In this document: piece by piece, positions 49,762 through 57,967 of the stretch | How the letters are laid out: each line of letters starts with the position of its first letter | Position numbering within the stretch: position 1 is the first letter of the stretch | Position numbers and translations under genes: made by a program | From: DATEUP01 sp041485285 | GTDB taxonomy: Archaea; Thermoplasmatota; DTKX01; DATEUP01 | DNA: 64,000 bases | NCBI GenBank assembly: GCA_041485285.1 | Contig: JBGPJF010000002.1 | Span: 73,846 to 137,845 of the forward strand | Reading direction: 5' to 3' | Notes under the pieces: generated by a model | Database searches by the model: none | Seen by the model: the letters and a program-made list of their open reading frames with translations, nothing else | Told to the model about the DNA's origin: nothing

Positions 49762-52700
49762 CTATTCGACAGTGCCCGGCCCTTCGAACTCGTCGGAGGT
49801 CAGCATCCCCTTCAGCGAGTCGTCGAGCACCTGCTCGAGCTTTGCCCCGTTGCCGCGGGTGGCGAGCATCTCGGTGAACGAGCGGTTGAATTCGGCGAGC
49901 AGTCCCGTGAGGGTGGCTGGCGAGTCCACGGCCACGAAGATTTCGATCATGCGCCGCTCCTCCGAGGCGGCCACGCGGATCACGACCGCGCTCTTCGAGT
50001 GCTTCGTCTGGCCGTAGAACCACGCCTTGCCGTCGAACGGCTCGCGCGTGGCGAGGTTCCGCACCAGCACGACGTGGTGGCGCTGGATGGCTTCGCGGGC
50101 GACGGCGAAGAGCTCGCTGTACCCGAATTTTGCGGGCAGTGAGAGCACCCGGAACAGCTTTGCGTCGCGGGCGAAAAGCGAGGTTTCGACGAGCCTTCTC
50201 ATTGTCGCAGGGTTCGCGTGCTGGGCGGTAAAGAACACCGGGCAAACGACCTCTTCGCGGCGGGGCTTCATCTTCACTTCGTGCTGGGCGCCCTGGACAT
50301 CGGTGTAGGTCGCCATCCCCTCGATGTTGGTGGTGCTGCACGTCTGCGGGTCGAGGTAGTAGATCGCCCCCAACCGTTCGCCGGGCTCGACGTCCCCCAG
50401 GTGCACCGTGAGGCCCTCGCGGGCAAGGCCCGCCGGCTCGACGCGCGCGAGCCGCAGCACATTCTGGTTGAACACGACGGTAAGCGTGGCGTTCGCGATC
50501 GTCTCTGGGGTTTGGTTGACGACGGCTACGCGCAGCCGCACATAGCCCTTGTAGTGCTCGGTGCCCGAGACGAGCTTGACGGTGCGGTCCATCGTCGAGG
50601 CCTTGACATCCGCCCGCGTGAGGCCGGAGGTCGCTGCAAAGACCGGCGCGAAGAACCCCTCGATCCCCTTGAACCGGGAGGGGTCGCCGTTCCAGCGCTC
50701 CACGACGCCGGTGTAAGCCGACTCCGCGCGGCGCAGCGTGTCGCGAAGCGTCTCGCGCAAGTCCTCGTCGGGCTCCCCGAACACGATGGCCGCGCCGAAC
50801 AAGTGGGCGCTCCCTTCAATCATGATGGTGTTCTGTCCGTAGGAGAGGCGCGACAGGCTTGCCTGCTCCCGGAACGAATCGCCGATGAACTCGGTGACGG
50901 CGGTGAACATGGCGCCCACGACTTCGGGGTCCTCGAAGGCGGACTCGCCCGTGGATGCCTGGTGGTGGATGAGGCGGCCGTCCTTGTAGAGGATGAGGAG
51001 ACCTTCCACCACATACGACGGCCCGCGGGGAGTAGCCAGGGCTGCTGCCGCGGCCGCCGCGCCGGGCGAAAGGGGGTCCGGGAGCGTTGCCTCGGGCTCT
51101 TCGCGGCGGCGGCGCAGCGCGACGAGCGCGACCGCGCCGAGAACGGCTGCGCCGGCAAGCCCAAGCAGCGGGATCGACGAGAAGCCGGTTGCCGAGGTAG
51201 CAAGCGGGCGATTGGAGCCATCGCCGGCGTCGGGCTCTTTGGCGTACACCGTTATGTGGCGCACGCCGCGCCCCTCGTTTCCCCAGCCGTCGCGGACAAT
51301 GTAGATGGCGCTGTAGTTGCCCGGCGTGTCGAAGACGTACGACGCCGGGTCGGCGTTTAGGGTGACGTTGACCCCTTCGCCCTCGATTCTCCACGAAAAG
51401 AGCGCGCCGGCGGGGAAATTGGGGTCGTTGTCCGTGGCGGTCCCTGAGAGGTCGACCCTAGAGCCGTTAAAGGCCGTAATGTCGGGGCCGGCGAGCACCG
51501 CGGGGGCCTCGACGTCGGGGGAGATGACGTGGACGCGAAGCGCCGCTTCGGCTCGGTTGCCCGACGCGTCGGTTGCCGTAAACGAGACCGTATAGGTGCC
51601 AAGGATCGCGAAGGTGAAGGAGAAATTGAGTCCCGTGAAGTTGTAGACGCTCCCGTCGTAGGCCATAGACCACCAGAGGCGAGCGCCGGTGGGGAAGGCG
51701 GGGTCGTTGTCCGCGGCGGTCGCGGTGAAGTGGACCTCTACCCCGGGCGCCGCCACGAGGTCGGGGCCGAGGGAGACGGAGGGAGGGGTGAGGTCCGGGG
51801 GGCGCACCGTCACGATGCGCGCGGCCGTCCCGATATTGCCCCAATAGTCCTGCGCGTGCAGCGTTACGATGTAGATGCCCTCCATCGAGAACCGGAAGAT
51901 CGTGTGGGCGCCGGGGAGGCTGACGTCGGCACCGTTGTACGAGAACGTCCACCAATAGACCCCATTTTGCGGGAAGGTGGGGTCGTGGTCGGTCGCCGCG
52001 GCGTCGAAGCTCACGACGGTGCCGTAGGCGACCTCGACCTCGGAGCCGGCGTCGGCGGCGGGAGCCTGCAGGTCGGGCGGGTACACGGTGATGAACGTCT
52101 GCGAGCTCGCGAGATTCCCCCAGGGGTCCATCGCAAAGAAGCGGGCCGAGAAGGTGCCGAGCGCAAAAAAGGTGAAGTCGACGGAGGCGCCGGAGCGGTT
52201 CCACGAGGTCCCGTTGTAATCGATGATCCACCAGAACGTCCCGCTGCTGAGGAAAGTCGGGTCGTTGTCGGTCGCGCCGCCGGAGAGCGTGGTGGGCACG
52301 GTGGCCGTGGCGGTGCGGTTGGCCCCGGCGTCCACGGAGGGCGCCACCTTGTCGGGCCGCTCGACGGCGATTTGGAAGGTTGCAAAACCGATGTTGCCCG
52401 AGCGGTCCATGGCGGAGAAGGTCACGACGTAGCTTCCAAGCGTCCAGAATTGGAAGGAGGTGGCGATCCCCGAGAGGTTTTGGGCGGAGCCGTTGTACAC
52501 AAACGACCACCAGAGGGTGGCGCCGAGGGGGAAGGTCTGGTCGTTGTCGTTGGCTGTCGCGGTCAGATTTGTCCGGACCCCGGCATCCACGGTGCGGTCG
52601 GGGCCGGGGTTCACAAACGGCGGTGTGCTATCGCCGGGGGGGGCGGGGGGGAGCTGGTAGAGTACGACGGTGGCGATCGTGGCGCTGGTCACCCGCGACC

Positions 52701-53259
52701 CCTCTACGGTGTGGTTGCTAAGGGTGGTGAGGTTGAGCCCGGTGACGTCGGTGATGAACCAGTCGGTGGGGACGCTGAGCGCGAGCGAATAGCCGCCATA
52801 GGCGGTGCCCGAGTCCTGGATGAGGAGCGTGTGGTTTTGGCCGGCAAGCGAAGCGAGGGCGATGTCGCCGTCATACTCGACCGAGAGCGGGCCCGTGAGC
52901 GTGCCCTGGTCGAGGTGCTCGGCGCCAACGGTCAGGTTCGTCCACTGCGTCGCGTTCCCGTCCCACAGGGTCCGGTTGACGCTTTGGCTAAGGGCGGTGG
53001 TCTGCAGCCCGCTTAGGTAACTCTGCGCTTCGGCGACGCTGACGGCATTGTTTTTGGGGTTGATGTCGGCCGCCGTGCGGACATTCTTCGCCTCGTTGCC
53101 CGTGTAGGACAGGGTGAAGTTGAGGTGGAGGTGCGAACTGTCGAAGAGCAGTGCGTTGTCGGTCCGGGCGGGAACGGCCCCGGCCCCCGCGGCGGCAACG
53201 AGCAGCACCGCTAGGGCCGCAAGGCCCGCGCGAAGCGAGTCATCAAAGAACCGAACCAA
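49762..53259 (-). CDS. PKD-repeat transmembrane receptor with longin/roadblock-like and appendage-like cytoplasmic half
   Basis: About 1,165 residues. A signal/anchor (LAALAVLLVAAAGAGAVPA) is followed by an N-terminal domain. Five PKD/Ig-like repeats of about 93 residues each (about 210-675) share D-N-DPTFP, W-W, YNG and D-WGN motifs. A transmembrane helix follows (LLGLAGAAVLGAVALVALRR, about 695-715). Inside, residues 748-865 (VVEGLLILYKDGRLIHHQAS, then GQNTIMIEGSAHLFGAAIVF) resemble a longin/roadblock fold. Residues 900-1005 form a beta-sandwich (VRLRVAVVNQTPETIANATL) like clathrin-adaptor appendages, followed by an alpha/beta end. The start is a TTG at 53259 with GGGGGTG seven bases upstream; a TATA-like CATTTAAG near 53300 fits. 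Function unknown; possibly links the surface to cytoplasmic GTPase or trafficking proteins. Confidence 0.85.
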   Translation of the reverse strand: MVRFFDDSLRAGLAALAVLLVAAAGAGAVPARTDNALLFDSSHLHLNFTLSYTGNEAKNVRTAADINPKNNAVSVAEAQSYLSGLQTTALSQSVNRTLWDGNATQWTNLTVGAEHLDQGTLTGPLSVEYDGDIALASLAGQNHTLLIQDSGTAYGGYSLALSVPTDWFITDVTGLNLTTLSNHTVEGSRVTSATIATVVLYQLPPAPPGDSTPPFVNPGPDRTVDAGVRTNLTATANDNDQTFPLGATLWWSFVYNGSAQNLSGIATSFQFWTLGSYVVTFSAMDRSGNIGFATFQIAVERPDKVAPSVDAGANRTATATVPTTLSGGATDNDPTFLSSGTFWWIIDYNGTSWNRSGASVDFTFFALGTFSARFFAMDPWGNLASSQTFITVYPPDLQAPAADAGSEVEVAYGTVVSFDAAATDHDPTFPQNGVYWWTFSYNGADVSLPGAHTIFRFSMEGIYIVTLHAQDYWGNIGTAARIVTVRPPDLTPPSVSLGPDLVAAPGVEVHFTATAADNDPAFPTGARLWWSMAYDGSVYNFTGLNFSFTFAILGTYTVSFTATDASGNRAEAALRVHVISPDVEAPAVLAGPDITAFNGSRVDLSGTATDNDPNFPAGALFSWRIEGEGVNVTLNADPASYVFDTPGNYSAIYIVRDGWGNEGRGVRHITVYAKEPDAGDGSNRPLATSATGFSSIPLLGLAGAAVLGAVALVALRRRREEPEATLPDPLSPGAAAAAAALATPRGPSYVVEGLLILYKDGRLIHHQASTGESAFEDPEVVGAMFTAVTEFIGDSFREQASLSRLSYGQNTIMIEGSAHLFGAAIVFGEPDEDLRETLRDTLRRAESAYTGVVERWNGDPSRFKGIEGFFAPVFAATSGLTRADVKASTMDRTVKLVSGTEHYKGYVRLRVAVVNQTPETIANATLTVVFNQNVLRLARVEPAGLAREGLTVHLGDVEPGERLGAIYYLDPQTCSTTNIEGMATYTDVQGAQHEVKMKPRREEVVCPVFFTAQHANPATMRRLVETSLFARDAKLFRVLSLPAKFGYSELFAVAREAIQRHHVVLVRNLATREPFDGKAWFYGQTKHSKSAVVIRVAASEERRMIEIFVAVDSPATLTGLLAEFNRSFTEMLATRGNGAKLEQVLDDSLKGMLTSDEFEGPGTVE

Positions 53260-53359
53260 CGGTGCGCCACCCCCAGCCCGACTGCCTGGCAAGGTGCCCT
53301 TAAATGCTTAGTGCCTCAAACTGCGCGGCGTGAGATTTTTTGGCCCACGCACGCCTGGG

Positions 53360-53992
53360 CTACCCCACTTTGGGGAGGAACCGCCCGCTGCGGTCAAGGT
53401 AGGCCCTATAGGCCTGGCCGTGGACGGGGTCGGACGAGAGGAGCGCCTCCTCGGCAAGGGCCCGGGTCCGGGCCGCCCATACCGCGACGGCCAGGTAGCC
53501 GGCAAGGACGGGGGAGCCGAGCGCGAGCGACTCGCCGATTACCATGAGGAACACGCCCGTGTAGATGGGGTGGCGGACGCGCCGGTAGGGGCCCGTGGTC
53601 ACGAGCCGTCCGCCCTCGCGCGTCTCGATGGCGACCGTGAGCTCCGCCCCGAGCGCGCGGGCGGCCGCGGCGACGAGGGCGCAGCCTGCAACGAAAACGC
53701 CGACTCCAAGGACCGCCGTGAGCAACTCCAACGATGGCCGCAGGGAGAACGGCCAATCGAGCAGCGCCTGCGGGGCCGCGAACGCCATAAGCAGCAGGAG
53801 GAGCACGAGCCCCTGCGTCCCGACCCACAAGCGGTCAACGAGGGCCGGAACGGGCCGAGATGCGCGGACGGGCGAGGCCTGCGCCTGACGCAATCTCGTC
53901 GCGGGCAGAAACGCGCTGACGGCCATCCACGCATAGGCGGCGCCCATCGCGAAGGCGGCAATCCGAATCTCGTCGGCAGTGAGGGGCAACAC
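53360..53992 (-). CDS. Isoprenylcysteine carboxyl methyltransferase-like membrane protein (ICMT/PEMT)
   Basis: About 210 residues with four or five helices (LRIAAFAM-type N-terminal helix seen as IRIAAFAMGAAYAWMAVSAF; GLVLLLLLMAFAAPQALL; LTAVLGVGVFVAGCALVAAA). The C-terminal motif RLVTTGPYRRVRHPIYTGVF holds the SAM-binding residues of the ICMT/phospholipid methyltransferase superfamily, followed by EEALLSSDPVHGQAYRAYLD. The substrate may be a lipid or a prenylated/thiol group. Start GTG 53992 with GGAG six bases upstream; a frame to 54085 is possible but runs towards the divergent aminopeptidase promoter. Confidence 0.85.
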   Translation of the reverse strand: MLPLTADEIRIAAFAMGAAYAWMAVSAFLPATRLRQAQASPVRASRPVPALVDRLWVGTQGLVLLLLLMAFAAPQALLDWPFSLRPSLELLTAVLGVGVFVAGCALVAAAARALGAELTVAIETREGGRLVTTGPYRRVRHPIYTGVFLMVIGESLALGSPVLAGYLAVAVWAARTRALAEEALLSSDPVHGQAYRAYLDRSGRFLPKVG

Positions 53993-54155
53993 CCGGGGCT
54001 CCGCCGTCCAACCCCGAAAAGGTTTCGCCTCACTCGCGAGGGTCTGGCCCCAAGCGGGCCTTCCCCCTGGCGCGAGAACGTTCATATCGCGTCCAGGGGT
54101 TTCAGGGAGTACTTTGCTGGAGCGTCTCGCCGTGAGTGAATATTGCCACCGCCGA

Positions 54156-56657
54156 ATGGAGACGGAGATCGGACTTGCGCGTGCAGACCCGCGGTTCCTG
54201 CTCCCCTCGTCACGACCCCACTACGCGCCCGACCGCGAGTTCGACGCGACGCACATCAAGATCGTCGTCGACCTGGACATCCCGAATTCCTCATTCGACG
54301 GGACCTGCACGACCACGGTGAAGGCATTCCACGACGGTTCGCGCAAGGTCGTCTTTGACGCTGTCGACATGAAGATCAAGGGCGTGACCGCAGGCGGGCG
54401 CAAGTGCGCGACGAAGTACGACAAGAAGCAGCTCACCGTCAACCTCCCGCGCAACTACAAGGCCGGCGAAGAAGTTGACATTGCCGTCAGGTACCGCGTC
54501 GAGAAGCCGAAGCTTGGGATGTACTTCATCCACCCCGAGAAGGCGTACCCCGACACGCCGACCCAGGTGTGGACGCAGGGGCAGGACGAGTATTCGCGCT
54601 ACTGGTACCCGTGCCACGACGCGCCGCAGGAGAAGGCGACGACGGAGGTCATCGCGACCGTGCCGGCGGAGTTCACCGTGGTGTCGAATGGCGGGCTCAA
54701 GAAGACGACCAGCGACAAGAAGCGCGGCACGAAGACGTTCTACTGGAGCATGGCGATCCCGCACTCGACCTACCTCGTGACGCTCGCGGCGGGCAAGTGG
54801 GTCGAACTGCGCGACTCGTGGGCGGGGATCCCGGTCACGTACTACACCGAGAAGGGCCGCGAAAAGCGCGCGAAGCTTGCGTTTGGCAAGACGCCGAAGA
54901 TGCTCAAGTTTTTCTCCGAGTCGATCGGCGTGAAGTACCCGTACGAAAAGTACGCACAGATCGCGGCCGCGAACTTCATCTACGGCGGGATGGAAAACAC
55001 GAGCGCCACGACGCAGACGGACCTCGTCCTCTGCGACGAGCGCGCGTTTGCGGAGAACTGGCACGACGGCCTCGTGGCCCACGAGCTTGCCCACCAATGG
55101 TTCGGCGACCTGCTCACCTGCAAGGACTGGAGCCACGCGTGGCTAAACGAGAGCTTCGCGACGTACTTCGACGCGCTCTTCGACGAGCACGACCACGGGG
55201 ATGGGGCCCTCCGCTACCACATGCTGTCGAACGCGCGCAACTATTTCGGCGAGGACAAGGAGCGGTACCGAAGGGCGATCGTCACGAATGTGTACAAGGA
55301 GCCGTCGGACATCTTCGACCGGCACCTCTACGAGAAGGGGTCGCTCGTGCTCCACATGCTGCGCTACGTCCTCGGGGACAAGCTCTGGTGGCGCTCCATC
55401 AAGACCTATGTCGAGGACAACCGCGGCAAGAGCGTGGAGACCCTCGACCTGATCAACGCGATCGAAAAGGCGACAGGCAAGAACATGCGGTGGTTCTTCG
55501 ACCAGTGGATTTTCAAGGCAGGCCACCCCGAGTACAAGGTGACCTACAACTGGGACGGCAAGAAGAAGGAGGCGTCCGCGTGGGTCGTCCAGTCGCACCG
55601 CACCGACGCCGAGACGGGCCTCTTCAAGATGCCCGTGTTCTTCGAGTTTGACCTGAAGGGCGGCGGGCGCAAGGCCTTCAAGGAAACGGTGGACAAGAAG
55701 GAGCAGACCTTCACCTGGAAGCTCGCCTCGGAGCCGAAGCTGTTCCGCTTCGACCCGGGCAACTGGATCCTGAAGCATGTGACCGTGGTGAAGCCGCGGG
55801 CGATGTGGTTCCACCAGCTACAGCACGACAAGGACCCGATGGGCCGCATCGCGGCGGCGCACCAGCTTGCCAAGCTCGGGTCGACGGAGGCCGTCGAGGC
55901 ACTCGCCGCGGCGCTCCTGCGCGAGCGGTTCTGGGGCGTGCAGATCGAGATCGCGCGTTGCCTGGGGGACACGGGGACGCAGGAAGCGTACAAGGCGCTC
56001 ACGAAGGGCCTCTCGATCAAGAACGTGAAGGCGAGGCGCGCCGTCGTGGAGGCCATTGGCGGTTTCCGGCGGCCGGAGAACTTGGAGGTGCTGAAGCCCG
56101 CGCTCGAGGCGAAGGACTCGTACTTCGTAACGATGGAGGCGCTGAAGGCGATCGGCAAAGCGCGCACGAAGGGCTCGCGCGCGGTGCTCGAGCATTACCT
56201 AAAGGTCGACTCGTGGAACGACGGGATCCGGCAGGGGGCCATCGACGGGCTGACGGCCCTGAACAGCGAGGGTGTGATCGAGCGTCTGAAGGAGCGCACG
56301 GTGTACGGCCACCACCAGCTCTCGCGGCTCTCGGCGATCCGGGGGCTCGGGGCTCTCGGCAAGGGGCGGCCGGACATTGTCCAATACTTGGTGAAGCTGA
56401 CCAGCGACAAATTTCTGCGCGTGCAGGTTACCTCGGTCATGCAGCTTGGGCGCATCGGCAACCCGATTGCGGTCGACACCCTGCGCAAGATTTCGGAAGA
56501 CGAGAAGGTCGAGGGCCGCGTCAAGCGCGCGGCCGAAGAGGCGCTCCGCCAGATCCGCGAGGGCCTCGACATGGGGCCGGACGTGGACGCGATCAAGAAG
56601 GAGAACGAGCAGCTGAAAAAGAAGCTCGCGAAGCTCGAGGGCGTAAAGGCGCCGTAA
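54156..56657 (+). CDS. M1-family aminopeptidase with C-terminal HEAT-like repeats
   Basis: An 833-residue zinc aminopeptidase. Seen: the N-terminal beta domain (HIKIVVDLDIPNSSFDGTCT), the substrate-anchoring motif YGGMENTSA (about 276-284), HELAHQW (309-315) and the distant zinc ligand Glu in WLNESFATY (about 332), and Tyr-containing IFDRHLYEKGSLVLHMLRYV. Residues 565-800 are helical HEAT-like repeats (GRIAAAHQLAKLGSTEAVEA; ARCLGDTGTQEAYKALTKGL) ending in a coiled coil (ENEQLKKKLAKLEGVK). Similar M1/HEAT layouts occur in bacteria and in TAF2-like proteins. Start ATG 54156, or GTG 54132; a TTCATATC TATA-like box is near 54083. Confidence 0.94.
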   Translation: METEIGLARADPRFLLPSSRPHYAPDREFDATHIKIVVDLDIPNSSFDGTCTTTVKAFHDGSRKVVFDAVDMKIKGVTAGGRKCATKYDKKQLTVNLPRNYKAGEEVDIAVRYRVEKPKLGMYFIHPEKAYPDTPTQVWTQGQDEYSRYWYPCHDAPQEKATTEVIATVPAEFTVVSNGGLKKTTSDKKRGTKTFYWSMAIPHSTYLVTLAAGKWVELRDSWAGIPVTYYTEKGREKRAKLAFGKTPKMLKFFSESIGVKYPYEKYAQIAAANFIYGGMENTSATTQTDLVLCDERAFAENWHDGLVAHELAHQWFGDLLTCKDWSHAWLNESFATYFDALFDEHDHGDGALRYHMLSNARNYFGEDKERYRRAIVTNVYKEPSDIFDRHLYEKGSLVLHMLRYVLGDKLWWRSIKTYVEDNRGKSVETLDLINAIEKATGKNMRWFFDQWIFKAGHPEYKVTYNWDGKKKEASAWVVQSHRTDAETGLFKMPVFFEFDLKGGGRKAFKETVDKKEQTFTWKLASEPKLFRFDPGNWILKHVTVVKPRAMWFHQLQHDKDPMGRIAAAHQLAKLGSTEAVEALAAALLRERFWGVQIEIARCLGDTGTQEAYKALTKGLSIKNVKARRAVVEAIGGFRRPENLEVLKPALEAKDSYFVTMEALKAIGKARTKGSRAVLEHYLKVDSWNDGIRQGAIDGLTALNSEGVIERLKERTVYGHHQLSRLSAIRGLGALGKGRPDIVQYLVKLTSDKFLRVQVTSVMQLGRIGNPIAVDTLRKISEDEKVEGRVKRAAEEALRQIREGLDMGPDVDAIKKENEQLKKKLAKLEGVKAP

Positions 56658-56674
56658 GGAGCGGCGCGGCGGGG

Positions 56675-57439
56675 CTACTTGATCCTCTCGTCGTCGTCCT
56701 TCCCGATGCCGTCCTTCTTCTCTTCCTTGAGGCGCCGCCCCGCGTCCTTCTCCTGACCTTCGAGTTTGCCTTCCTTGAGCAGCTTCGACAGCATCGCGCG
56801 GACGTCCTCTTCCGCGAGCCCGATCTTTCGGGCCTCGTCGACGATGACCTTATAGTTGGTAGGCTCCCCGCGGCGCTGCCGCTCGACGATGATGTTGTAG
56901 ATGATCTGCGGGTCGACGCGCTTGGGGTACACCACGACGTGGTCAGGGATGCGGGCGCCTGTGACCTCTGAGACGTCGAGCGTGTACGGCAATTCGCCGC
57001 GTTCCATCTTGCCCGCGCGCTTCTTGAGCCGCCCCTTGAAGGTGGCTTGCGTCCCGATCGGGAGCGTACCGGCCGCCGTCCCGCGCACGGTCGCGTGGAT
57101 CTGGCAGTCTTCCTGCTTCTCATCGGCAAGCGTGACGGGCTGGCTCTCGGCGTAGACGCTCTCGCGCTCGAGCAGTTTGAAGTGCGCTTCGCGGCGCTTG
57201 GCCCCGCAGCCGCCCCAGCTCGTCGAGCAGACCAGCGGGAACTTCAGCTGCTCGGTGGTCTGGACCTCTTCGGCAAGCCGCCCGCAGCGCGCGCACTTGA
57301 AGACCGCGACTTGGATGCTGATTTTCTTCGTCCCGACGTCCGCGATGCGCGCCCTGACCGTGATCGGCCCGCCGACGCGGTCGTCATCAAGTTCCGAGAC
57401 CTCGAAGGGCGTGGGGCCGGTCGATGGTTCATCGGCCAA
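56675..57439 (-). CDS. MCM N-terminal-domain-like OB/zinc protein with winged helix, lacking the ATPase
   Basis: A 254-residue protein. Residues 20-150 resemble the OB-fold and zinc finger of MCM helicase N-domains: VRARIADVGTKKISIQVAVF, KCARCGRLAEEVQTTEQLKF, then VCSTSWGGCGAKRREAHFKL and KQEDCQIHATVRGTAAGTLP, ending IGTQATFKGRLKKRAG. The zinc ligands are CxxC and Cx6C. No Walker motifs follow; instead a C-terminal winged helix (QIIYNIIVERQRRGEPTNYK; VIVDEARKIGLAEEDVRAML) and a charged tail complete it. It could modulate replication or repair by binding DNA. It starts with TTG, with SD GGAGG eight bases upstream, and converges with the aminopeptidase gene. Confidence 0.72.
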   Translation of the reverse strand: MADEPSTGPTPFEVSELDDDRVGGPITVRARIADVGTKKISIQVAVFKCARCGRLAEEVQTTEQLKFPLVCSTSWGGCGAKRREAHFKLLERESVYAESQPVTLADEKQEDCQIHATVRGTAAGTLPIGTQATFKGRLKKRAGKMERGELPYTLDVSEVTGARIPDHVVVYPKRVDPQIIYNIIVERQRRGEPTNYKVIVDEARKIGLAEEDVRAMLSKLLKEGKLEGQEKDAGRRLKEEKKDGIGKDDDERIK

Positions 57440-57528
57440 CGCGTGGGCCTCCAGGCGCCTCCGATCACGGCGGGCGGCTTATCAACATTTGTTGCAAAGT
57501 ACGCGCAAGGGGACAAGATCGTTGGCGC

Positions 57529-57930
57529 TTACGGCAGTTCGCGCCCAGTAACTTCGGCAACCATCCGCCGAAGCTCGCCGCCGGTGAACGGCTTGCGCAC
57601 GACCGCCTTGACCATAGGCACGCCTTTCCAGCCGCCGGATGGCTCCTCGTGGGCGGCCGTGATGATGATCGTTGGGATGTCGCGGCCTTCGGCGTGCAGC
57701 CGCTTGACGACTTCGAGGCCGTTGAAGTCGGGCAGGACATAGTCGAGGATGAGGAGGTCGAGTTCGCGGGCGCGGCAGAGTTCGAGGGCGCCGCGGCCGT
57801 CGTAGGCGTCGTGGCACACGAAGTCGCGCGTGCCGAGGATCTCCGTGATGATGTCGGCCACGGAACGGTTGTCGTCGACGACCCCGACGCGGATCTTGCC
57901 CGAAGCCACCTGCTCAGCCTCCTGCTTCAT
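57529..57930 (-). CDS. Stand-alone response regulator receiver (CheY-like)
   Basis: A 133-residue receiver domain: acidic pair in VGVVDDNRSVADIITEIL, phospho-acceptor Asp in LLILDYVLPDFNGLEVV, Thr/Ser switch in TIIITAAHE and Lys in AVVRKPFTGGEL. A four-residue insert (EEPSGGWKG) precedes the last strand. No output domain. It lies upstream of the MCM-N-like gene on the same strand, with an 89-base gap. No kinase is nearby. Confidence 0.92.
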   Translation of the reverse strand: MKQEAEQVASGKIRVGVVDDNRSVADIITEILGTRDFVCHDAYDGRGALELCRARELDLLILDYVLPDFNGLEVVKRLHAEGRDIPTIIITAAHEEPSGGWKGVPMVKAVVRKPFTGGELRRMVAEVTGRELP

Positions 57931-57967
57931 GATCGCTGAGCTTCAAGCGTCATCAATGCTTTGCACG

